From the IMG/VR virus record IMGVR_UViG_3300030451_004181, positions 1-21,800 of that record: a DNA stretch of 21,800 nt; one strand, written 5' to 3'. A program made the translations under genes and the position numbers. The number at the start of each line of letters is the position of its first letter. Positions within the stretch are counted from its first letter, which is position 1. Source of the DNA: a virus. Positions 7,862-13,072 of this stretch are shown here, in pieces. The notes under the pieces were generated by a model that saw only the letters and a list, made by a program, of their open reading frames with translations, had not been told where the DNA came from and ran no database searches.

Positions 7862-8617
7862 TTACTTACTGAATAGCTCGTCAAAGGCATCTGTAGTATT
7901 AGATACAGGAGTATCAGCTACTTTAGATGTAGATACTGCCTCTTCCACGTCACTATCATCCTCATCATCACTTGGTGTTAACCAAGCCTGTAAAGCCTCT
8001 GTCAACTCATCATAAGATAATTCTTGATAAATCTCATTGATGTCTTTCTGATTACTCAAAAAGTTTTCTAACTGAATCTTATCATCAGATAGAGCAGTTT
8101 GATTAGGTTTTACTCGGATAGTAGTTTTTGGAAAAGAAGCTCCAACTTCCTCTGCTGTTTTGAATTCGACTACAACGTCACGTCCACTAACAGGATCGGA
8201 TATATCACCATAATCTGGATCGGCGATGATAGATAGAAGTTCTTGGTAAACTGTTTTACCAAATCCCCAATACTTTACACCCTCGTTTTCTTCACCACGA
8301 ACAATCACAGGTGCGAAAGTTCTCATTTTGGCTTCTAACTTTTTACCGAGTCTCCAATCCTCACGATTACCACTTGACTTGAGTTTGTTTGCAAATTCCT
8401 CAATAGGGTCTGGTCTACCGAAAGAGATAGGTGATAAATAAGATTTCCCGCCTAAATCATAATGAAAAAACAATTCTATAAATGGAATGTCTGTATTTGA
8501 TTTATTTGGTACTATTCTGATTTGAGTTTTACCAGGTTGTGGCTTCCAAAGATTGGAAGTTCTGGTATTTGTGGTTTGTAACTGATTTAATCGCTTTCTA
8601 ATTGCATTAATATCCAT
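7862..8617 (-). CDS. Single-stranded-DNA-binding protein, T4 gp32-like
   Basis: This protein coats single-stranded DNA during replication and recombination. It has 251 residues with the gp32-type order. A short N-terminal region (MDINAIRKRLNQLQ) may mediate cooperative binding. It is followed by an OB-like core beginning LWKPQPGKTQIRIVPNK and containing PFIELFFHYDLGGKSYLSP and KYWGFGKTVYQELL. The C-terminal tail is acidic (SDDEDDSDVEEA) and ends FDELFSK, a type of tail that usually recruits partner replication proteins. AAGGA lies 8 bases before the ATG. Its position just upstream of uvsX matches the recombination-replication module. The zinc cysteines of T4 gp32 are not seen, as in many marine T4-like relatives. 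Confidence 0.85.
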   Translation of the reverse strand: MDINAIRKRLNQLQTTNTRTSNLWKPQPGKTQIRIVPNKSNTDIPFIELFFHYDLGGKSYLSPISFGRPDPIEEFANKLKSSGNREDWRLGKKLEAKMRTFAPVIVRGEENEGVKYWGFGKTVYQELLSIIADPDYGDISDPVSGRDVVVEFKTAEEVGASFPKTTIRVKPNQTALSDDKIQLENFLSNQKDINEIYQELSYDELTEALQAWLTPSDDEDDSDVEEAVSTSKVADTPVSNTTDAFDELFSK

Positions 8618-8657
8618 TAGCTTATCCTTATTTTATTATGTTTCATTTGTCATTAAT

Positions 8658-8675
8658 TGTATCATTCTTGATACA
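8658..8675 (-). promoter_or_regulatory. Perfect inverted repeat in the SSB leader
   Basis: TGTATCA-AGAA-TGATACA forms a 7-bp hairpin with a 4-base loop, 40 bases upstream of the SSB start. It could be a protein operator, or a leader hairpin for autoregulation as known for the T4 gp32 message. An AT-rich TATATATAG stretch (8676-8684) just upstream is a possible promoter -10 region, but no convincing -35 element is seen. Confidence 0.35.
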
Positions 8676-8710
8676 TCTATATATAGTGTCTAACCGCACT
8701 AAAATGTAAT

Positions 8711-8878
8711 TTAATTTTTCTTTTTTAAAATATTTTTTGGAACTGTCCAAATTCTTCCCATGCTATCTTTGACTCTTATGTGATTTTTTGCTTGTACTTC
8801 AGAGTGTTCTTTTACAACTTCATTTTGATATAATACACCATCAGGAGTCATGTGATTCTTTAAAACTAAATACTTCAA
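8711..8878 (-). CDS. Small hypothetical protein (55 aa, TTG start)
   Basis: The frame encodes KYLVLKNHMTPDGVLYQNEV after a TTG start and ends WTVPKNILKKKN. AAAGG precedes the TTG by 6 bases, and the gene begins 18 bases after the SelW-like gene, so it fits the operon. An alternative ATG start would be 27 bases further in. The content looks like a compact beta-rich domain with a basic C-terminus. I do not recognise its function. Confidence 0.6.
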   Translation of the reverse strand: MKYLVLKNHMTPDGVLYQNEVVKEHSEVQAKNHIRVKDSMGRIWTVPKNILKKKN

Positions 8879-8896
8879 TTATAACCTTTGCCTTAT

Positions 8897-9148
8897 CTAT
8901 GTTACCGATTCTATTCCTTCAATTAAGTCTTCAACTTCATTTTCATTTGGGAACCTACCCAATTCTTTTTTACTAAAAAGTTTATGTCTTGCATCTCTGT
9001 ATTCATTGTACATATCTACTTCAAATACACCACCTGTACCTTTTATCAATTCAGCCTTTACACCAAATTTTTTTTCTATTGATTCTCTCAAACTGAGAGC
9101 TTGGTTTAGATATCCTCAAGAAGTACAATATTGAATTGTTATATTCAT
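8897..9148 (-). CDS. Putative selenoprotein, SelW/Rdx family, in-frame TGA read as selenocysteine
   Basis: Read from the ATG at 9148, the frame gives MNITIQYCTS, then TGA at 9118-9116, then GYLNQALSLRESIEKKFGVK and the Rdx hallmarks ELIKGTGGVFEV and LFSKKELGRFP. SelW proteins carry CxxC or CxxU near the N-terminus before exactly this body; here the TGA occupies the U of CxxU. The total is 83 residues, normal for SelW. The ATG overlaps the thermonuclease stop by one base (TAATG) and has AGAGGA upstream (9160-9155), so translation clearly begins before the TGA. Other genes here use TGA as stop (for example the exonuclease), so the code is not globally reassigned. SelW proteins have a thioredoxin-like fold and act in thiol redox reactions. 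Selenocysteine insertion would rely on host SelA-D and tRNA-Sec, none of which is seen here. A nonsense mutation or sequencing error is the alternative. Confidence 0.82.
9085..9099 (-). promoter_or_regulatory. Bacterial SECIS-like hairpin
   Basis: CTCTCA (9099-9094), loop GTT (9093-9091) and TGAGAG (9090-9085) form a perfect 6-bp stem inside the SelW-like reading frame. The distance from the TGA to the apical loop is 22 bases and the loop starts with G. Both fit the known bacterial SECIS pattern (loop roughly 16-37 bases after UGA, with a G among the first two loop bases), which recruits SelB. Confidence 0.6.
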
Positions 9149-9594
9149 TAACTTTCCTCTGCTGGTTTATCAACTAAGTCTTCTTTCTTAGCTGCTTTTT
9201 CTTCTTTGATTTCTGCTATGAACTTCTTTTTCTTACCACCATCGTATTCGTAAGCATGTCCTTCATTGATTAGAATTTGATTTACACTTTCTAAACCATT
9301 TTCTGTTTCAACAAAAACTTCACCTAACACTCTACCGAATTTACCTGTTCCATGTGAAACAATCTTAAAAGTACCAGACTCCAACAACTCTTTATTACGA
9401 GCTTTTGCAGCTAGTCCTTTTTTCTTTTCTTCTAAATCACGAGTTCTACTTTCCCAAGTATCGATACCCATATATCTAATTCTTTTTTTTATTTTTAAAT
9501 CGAAACCTAAATCAATATAAGCATCAATTGTGTCTCCATCTAAAACTTTAACTAATGTGCCATTATATTCAAATGACGCTGGTTTTTTAGCCAT
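9148..9594 (-). CDS. Thermonuclease-like nuclease (SNase family)
   Basis: This 148-residue staphylococcal-nuclease-like protein should cleave DNA or RNA phosphodiester bonds with calcium. The start at 9594 (MAKKPASF) is chosen because AGGAG lies 7 bases before it; the further upstream start would run back into the preceding gene. The catalytic set is complete: Asp19/Asp21 (DGDT), Arg40 and Glu48 in RYMGIDTWE with the exact family spacing, and Arg88 (GKFGRVLGEV). No signal peptide is seen, unlike secreted relatives, so it probably acts in the cell, perhaps in host DNA degradation or nucleotide scavenging. The C-terminus is rich in Lys and Glu. It is translationally coupled to the SelW-like gene. 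Confidence 0.88.
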   Translation of the reverse strand: MAKKPASFEYNGTLVKVLDGDTIDAYIDLGFDLKIKKRIRYMGIDTWESRTRDLEEKKKGLAAKARNKELLESGTFKIVSHGTGKFGRVLGEVFVETENGLESVNQILINEGHAYEYDGGKKKKFIAEIKEEKAAKKEDLVDKPAEES

Positions 9595-9604
9595 ATCAAA
9601 TCTC

Positions 9605-9904
9605 CTAAGAAGCACTCAACATATAAGACATATTCATTCTGTGTGCAACGGCTGTTATTAAATCATGATATCTACAATCATCAACTGCATCTAAACATTT
9701 CATGACCTCATCATGTGTAGGTGTTTTTATATAAGTATCACCAATCAGATTAAATGAACCACCTTGAGGTGACTTTAACATTGACCTAATTTTTTCCATA
9801 ACAATTTTGAACGTTAAAAAATGTTGATATCCTAATTTAACTCTATTTGATTTGTCTGCCATGACTGTGTACTTATCAAACTCAGACCATTCTGTTTTTT
9901 TCAT
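9605..9904 (-). CDS. Hypothetical protein (99 aa)
   Basis: I do not recognise this protein. It begins MKKTEWSEFDKYTVMADKSN and has a likely helical middle (HFLTFKIVMEKIRSML) and a helical end (DDCRYHDLITAVAHRMNMSYM). No transmembrane segment or catalytic motif is apparent. AGAGGA lies upstream of the ATG, and the start overlaps the previous gene by 23 bases. It belongs to a run of small co-directional genes between the DUF1599-like gene and the nuclease. Confidence 0.7.
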   Translation of the reverse strand: MKKTEWSEFDKYTVMADKSNRVKLGYQHFLTFKIVMEKIRSMLKSPQGGSFNLIGDTYIKTPTHDEVMKCLDAVDDCRYHDLITAVAHRMNMSYMLSAS

Positions 9905-10418
9905 TTTCCCATTCCTCTTTACTTAACTTTACTCTGTTTTCATTTTTATAATCTCCGATGGGTCTTCTATATATTGTTTTACCACCATCAGGACTTTCAT
10001 AAATATATTTTTGTAGTTCAGGAAACATTTCATATTGTCCTGAAATATTATCAATTATTTGTTCGGATAATACATTAACATCTTCTTCCCATCTACCCTC
10101 ATGAAATCCATCTGCAAAATGTTTTGTTTCGTCTTTATGCCATGGATATAAAGCAGAATGTTGTGTACTACATTCCTCAGCCTCACGTGCATATGATAAA
10201 TCACATTGTAAATGATTAGTACCATGTCCAATATAATCATACTCTACATTAGAAGTATCTTCTTCACAATGTTCACAAATCCAATCATTTTCTTCTTCAC
10301 TTGTCCCACCTGCCAACACTGCTTCTATTTCAGAAGATATACGTTCTCTTGCAGCCTTTGAACCTAAATTAGTCTGGTCACCAAACCTTTCTAAAACCCT
10401 TTCGATTATTTCTTTCAT
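9882..10418 (-). CDS. Hypothetical protein with a possible zinc site (178 aa)
   Basis: I do not recognise a family. The N-terminal 40 residues look helical (MKEIIERVLERFGDQ, later RISSEIEAVL). A WICEHCEEDTSN segment gives one CxxC pair, with His and Cys further on (GHGTNHLQC, EECSTQH), so a metal-binding site is possible. The C-terminal third has SPDGGKTIYRRPIGD. A GGGGAAAG ribosome binding site precedes the ATG, which lies directly after the DUF1599-like stop. Confidence 0.75.
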   Translation of the reverse strand: MKEIIERVLERFGDQTNLGSKAARERISSEIEAVLAGGTSEEENDWICEHCEEDTSNVEYDYIGHGTNHLQCDLSYAREAEECSTQHSALYPWHKDETKHFADGFHEGRWEEDVNVLSEQIIDNISGQYEMFPELQKYIYESPDGGKTIYRRPIGDYKNENRVKLSKEEWENEKNRMV

Positions 10419-10817
10419 TTACTTTCCCCATTTGCCGTTCTTCACTATAGTTGCCATTATACCATAATTAGAAACATCAAGATAAGCATCTTCCATTGGT
10501 TCATCAACAGCAGACTCTCTCTTGGTCATTAACATAGTCTTAAGTCTCTGTATCTTATCGTTCATCCTAAACCAAAGACCTGTAAGTGACAATTGAATTT
10601 CTTCTTCGGTCTGAAGTTGTGTACCTACTGAAATATTACCTGGCCCGTAATCATGCTGTTTATGTAAGAACAATACATATTGTTCTCTTTGTAGCCTACG
10701 GAACTCGGCAGTCATCTCTGGCCACTCTTTTTCCATCATTGTTACGATGTCACCACCGTCTCCTGTTAAATAAGAATTTACTTCTTTTTTTGACTTTGAA
10801 TCTTTTATCACTTTCAT
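10419..10817 (-). CDS. DUF1599 / Nmad1-like nucleotide-modification-associated protein
   Basis: The 132 residues contain the family's pattern: a helical start, FLHKQHDYGPGNIS, then LTGLWFRMNDKIQRLKTM, and finally EDAYLDVSNYGIMATI with acidic residues. DUF1599, also named nucleotide modification associated domain 1, is common in phages and related to all-alpha nucleotide pyrophosphohydrolase-like folds. A role in processing modified or non-canonical nucleotides is a family-level suggestion. The ATG overlaps the stop of the deoxyribonucleotidase gene by one base (TAATG) with GGAG upstream. That coupling supports a shared nucleotide-pool function. No recognisable base-modifying enzyme is present in this window. 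Confidence 0.65.
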   Translation of the reverse strand: MKVIKDSKSKKEVNSYLTGDGGDIVTMMEKEWPEMTAEFRRLQREQYVLFLHKQHDYGPGNISVGTQLQTEEEIQLSLTGLWFRMNDKIQRLKTMLMTKRESAVDEPMEDAYLDVSNYGIMATIVKNGKWGK

Positions 10818-11371
10818 TATAACTCCATTTTACTAAATGCATCTTTGAGATTTTTAACTCGATACATAGGATTAATACCTCTATTATATATAGTATCTAA
10901 AAGTATGTAATTCCAATCTTTTTTATTTTTAATCCAAGCCTGATAGTTAGAAGGCGAATCATCAACTAACCAATCAACAGGAACTTTCCATTTTTGTCTA
11001 CCCTTCTTAAAATAAACCTCATCAAAGTTAAGTTGTTGATTACCTAACCACTTTAAAGTAAAATGTCTAGCATGTGGTTTTTGTGACGTAACACATACTA
11101 TAGAATAGTCACGTTTACTATTAAGTTTATCTCTGAGGAAATCTACATTTTCTTTTATGGATGGCCCATTACCCATAATTTCATCACAATAATCATGCCA
11201 ATAAATTTGTTGTAATTCCTCTTTAGTAGCATTAAAACAATCTTCCATCTTCCACGATGGAATCTCATCAAATTCTGTTTCAATATAATGTGGATAACTT
11301 TTTCTTATCCTACTTAGTAGAGCCGTTTGAAAATCTCTTAAAACACCATCTACATCAATACCTATTTTCAT
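10817..11371 (-). CDS. HAD-family 5'(3')-deoxyribonucleotidase-like phosphatase
   Basis: This 184-residue HAD phosphatase probably dephosphorylates deoxynucleoside monophosphates. Motif I is IGIDVDGVLRDF, with the nucleophile and acid aspartates at residues 6 and 8. Motif II is VCVTSQKP at about 93-100. A Lys in the WKVPVDWLVDD stretch leads into motif IV, DDSPSNY. The C1 cap region between motifs I and II, with aromatic residues (YWHDYCDEIM), fits the NT5C type found in many phages. The start has AGGAAAAG upstream. It is the first gene after the terminator at 11392-11429. Confidence 0.8.
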   Translation of the reverse strand: MKIGIDVDGVLRDFQTALLSRIRKSYPHYIETEFDEIPSWKMEDCFNATKEELQQIYWHDYCDEIMGNGPSIKENVDFLRDKLNSKRDYSIVCVTSQKPHARHFTLKWLGNQQLNFDEVYFKKGRQKWKVPVDWLVDDSPSNYQAWIKNKKDWNYILLDTIYNRGINPMYRVKNLKDAFSKMEL

Positions 11372-11391
11372 ATCTTTTCCTATTTAAAATT

Positions 11392-11429
11392 AAAAAAAAG
11401 GGGGACAGAAAAAGGAGAAACTGCCCCCC
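11392..11429 (-). terminator. Strong rho-independent terminator after the MoxR-like gene
   Basis: On the minus strand, a GGGGG-CAG arm pairs with CTG-CCCCC (one bulged T) around an AT-rich loop of 12 bases and is followed by eight T residues. It ends the MoxR transcription unit before the deoxyribonucleotidase gene. Confidence 0.88.
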
Positions 11430-11438
11430 ACGAGTTCG

Positions 11439-11459
11439 GGTATGAGATTAACTCATACC
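11439..11459 (-). repeat. Perfect hairpin over the MoxR-like stop codon
   Basis: GGTATGAG-TTAAT-CTCATACC is an 8-bp perfect inverted repeat with a 5-base loop. The stop TAA lies inside the loop. It sits ten bases before the terminator stem and may protect the message 3' end or assist termination. Confidence 0.6.
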
Positions 11460-12605
11460 GTCACTTCCCACTTCCTCATTGAATAAATCTTCGGAAGAAC
11501 CATCAGAAATATACTTCTGAACTAATTGTTTGATGAAAGTTCTCTCAGAGTCCATACCACCATCATCCATGAACTGAGGATAAACACACACCTCAGCCGC
11601 CTCATCAAGACCAAAACCATCATAGAGTAGTCCACTCATCTCGACAGAAGTTCTGGTAGAAATACCATTAGTCAACTTACCATTATCGGACTTAGACTCC
11701 ATTCTTGTGGTGTGAGATATCTCAGACACAGCCTTCAATAATTCAGGATCAACGTTAGGGAACATATACTGAAGTAGTCCAAACTCTTCGTCATCAGTTA
11801 AAACGTCCATCTCAACAATAATGAATCTATCCATCAAAGCCTTGTCCATTACACGAGTTGAAGTATACTCATTACCAATGTTAGCGGTCGCAACAAAAGT
11901 AACTCCCTCGGCGACGTTGATAGTCTCTTGACCATTCGATTCGTCAAGTCTGAGATATCTTTGTCCACTATCAAGAACAGTCATCAGAATATTCCAAGCA
12001 TCTGGATGAGCCCTTGATAACTCGTCAAGTAGAATAACGGCATTCGGTGTCTGAATAGCCTTGACGAATAAAGATTCTGAAAAGTAAGTACCTTTCTTCT
12101 TGTCGAAGTGGACGTTACCAATCAGAGTAGCTCTTGGGTCTTGAGTAGCACCCAAGTTAAAGTAGAAGTCTGGTCTGTCAAGTGAATTGACCAATGACTT
12201 AGCCGCCATTGTTTTACCACAACCAGCTGGGCCAGTCATAAGAATATTCTTACCTCTGACAGCAGACCTAATAAGATATTTCCACTTCAATTCTTTCATC
12301 ACCAAACCTTTAGGTTTTAGTTTATAAGAATCGTGGATAAAGTTAAGAATTTCAGCATGGTCTTCAGGAACCTCTACTGAAGATGTATCGAAGACTGGAG
12401 CACTTGTAGACTCAAAGACAGACATCGGAACTGCCCACCAATAGTTTTTACCAGCCTTATTGACTCTTTGTTCAAGAGCCGTACCATTTTCATATGCCCT
12501 CTTACGAGCACCTGTGGTAATTTGGGACGTGAATTTATTACCATCGGCATCCCAAGCATTATACCTATTACCACTTTTTTCTATTTTTACAACAATGTTA
12601 CTCAT
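11448..12605 (-). CDS. MoxR-type AAA+ ATPase, phage CobS-like
   Basis: This is a ring-forming AAA+ chaperone ATPase. In 385 residues, an N-terminal beta-like region (VVKIEKSGNRYNAWDADGNK) precedes the ATPase core. That core has a Walker A motif TGPAGCGKT (124-132), a Walker B ILLDELSR (191-198) and a sensor-1 VATANIGNEY (238-247), followed by arginine-containing MDKALMDRF. The CobS/MoxR pattern is clear. Cobaltochelatase CobS works with the VWA protein CobT, and a VWA gene lies upstream, so the two probably form an ATPase-adaptor machine. Whether it inserts cobalt, remodels proteins or assembles virions is not decided by sequence. A promoter-like repeat lies at 12661-12694 and AAGGAG precedes the ATG. 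The C-terminus is acidic. Confidence 0.88.
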   Translation of the reverse strand: MSNIVVKIEKSGNRYNAWDADGNKFTSQITTGARKRAYENGTALEQRVNKAGKNYWWAVPMSVFESTSAPVFDTSSVEVPEDHAEILNFIHDSYKLKPKGLVMKELKWKYLIRSAVRGKNILMTGPAGCGKTMAAKSLVNSLDRPDFYFNLGATQDPRATLIGNVHFDKKKGTYFSESLFVKAIQTPNAVILLDELSRAHPDAWNILMTVLDSGQRYLRLDESNGQETINVAEGVTFVATANIGNEYTSTRVMDKALMDRFIIVEMDVLTDDEEFGLLQYMFPNVDPELLKAVSEISHTTRMESKSDNGKLTNGISTRTSVEMSGLLYDGFGLDEAAEVCVYPQFMDDGGMDSERTFIKQLVQKYISDGSSEDLFNEEVGSDGMS

Positions 12606-12660
12606 ATTATTTTTCTCCTTTTTTAATTGAGTTGATTGTTAAAGTCTCATAATTCATACA

Positions 12661-12694
12661 TAAAGCTACGAATAATTTTGCAATAAAACAAGCA
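12661..12694 (-). promoter_or_regulatory. Promoter-like repeat copy 1 (upstream of the MoxR-like gene)
   Basis: On the minus strand: TGCTTG, with TTGTTT as the -35-like box (12691-12686), a 17-base spacer beginning TATTGCAAAA, and TAGCTT (12668-12663) as the -10-like box. An A-rich tract with AAAAAAAGTGAAAA lies upstream. It shares its spacer with copy 3. The predicted start is about 50 bases before the MoxR-like ATG. Confidence 0.7.
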
Positions 12695-12719
12695 TTATTT
12701 TCACTTTTTTTCATTTTTT

Positions 12720-12818
12720 TTATATATTTCCTAATATCATTAAAAATGTAAACACGAAAAATATCCATAGAAGAGTCAAAAATTCCGCAACTCTTGTTCC
12801 TATTAGTTTCCAATTCAT
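12720..12818 (-). CDS. Putative 32-residue single-span membrane peptide
   Basis: From the ATG at 12818 the frame encodes MNWKLIGTRVAEFLTLLWIF and then FVFTFLMILGNI. It has a short charged N-terminus and a continuous hydrophobic stretch of about 20 residues, a single transmembrane helix. GAGG lies 8 bases before the ATG, and promoter-like copy 2 lies just upstream. It is too short for usual gene calling. Small phage membrane peptides include holins and envelope modulators, but no family can be assigned. A longer overlapping frame (12607-12813) is rejected because it reads through promoter copy 1. Confidence 0.5.
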   Translation of the reverse strand: MNWKLIGTRVAEFLTLLWIFFVFTFLMILGNI

Positions 12819-12843
12819 TATTTATACCTCATTATTTATACCC

Positions 12844-12877
12844 TAAGCTACAAAAAAAAGCCTATACGGGTCAAGCA
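12844..12877 (-). promoter_or_regulatory. Promoter-like repeat copy 2
   Basis: On the minus strand: TGCTTGACC with TTGACC as the -35-like box (12874-12869), an 18-base spacer starting CGTATAGGC, and TAGCTT (12850-12845). It shares the CGTATAGGC spacer with copy 4. An AAAAAAAGTGAAAA tract lies upstream. It should drive the 32-residue membrane peptide about 25 bases downstream. Confidence 0.7.
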
Positions 12878-12898
12878 TTATTTTCACTTTTTTTAAAT

Positions 12899-13072
12899 TT
12901 ATTTCCACCAATGTAATTTACCATTAGAACCTTGATATGTTTCCCAACTACATTGTGGCCAAACACATTTCCAATAAAACTCAAAATGTTTTTTTTCAAA
13001 TGGTTTCATAGCCCAACCACAATTACAGGTTGGACTATGTTTATACCATTTTGACAATAACCATTTAAACAT
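12899..13072 (-). CDS. Small zinc-ribbon-like protein (57 aa)
   Basis: The frame from the ATG at 13072 gives MFKWLLSKWYKHSPTCNCGW and continues to FYWKCVWPQCSWETYQG and LHWWK. The Cys pattern C-x-C (16, 18) then C-x4-C (36, 41) with many Trp suggests a small zinc ribbon, though the first knuckle is shorter than the usual CxxC. Its ATG overlaps the VWA gene stop by one base (TAATG), so it is probably co-translated and may be an accessory of the MoxR/VWA machine. It is too short for standard calling. Function unknown. Confidence 0.65.
   Translation of the reverse strand: MFKWLLSKWYKHSPTCNCGWAMKPFEKKHFEFYWKCVWPQCSWETYQGSNGKLHWWK

Noticed and set aside
8897-9091. Treating the TTG-started 64-residue frame as the full gene
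   Set aside because: The family redox motif lies upstream of the TTG, separated only by the in-frame TGA, and the real start with its ribosome binding site is at 9148.
12607-12813. 68-residue minus-strand frame before the MoxR-like gene
   Set aside because: It reads through promoter-like copy 1 and the MoxR ribosome binding site, starts at a TTG without its own ribosome binding site, and overlaps the better-supported 32-residue membrane peptide in another frame.
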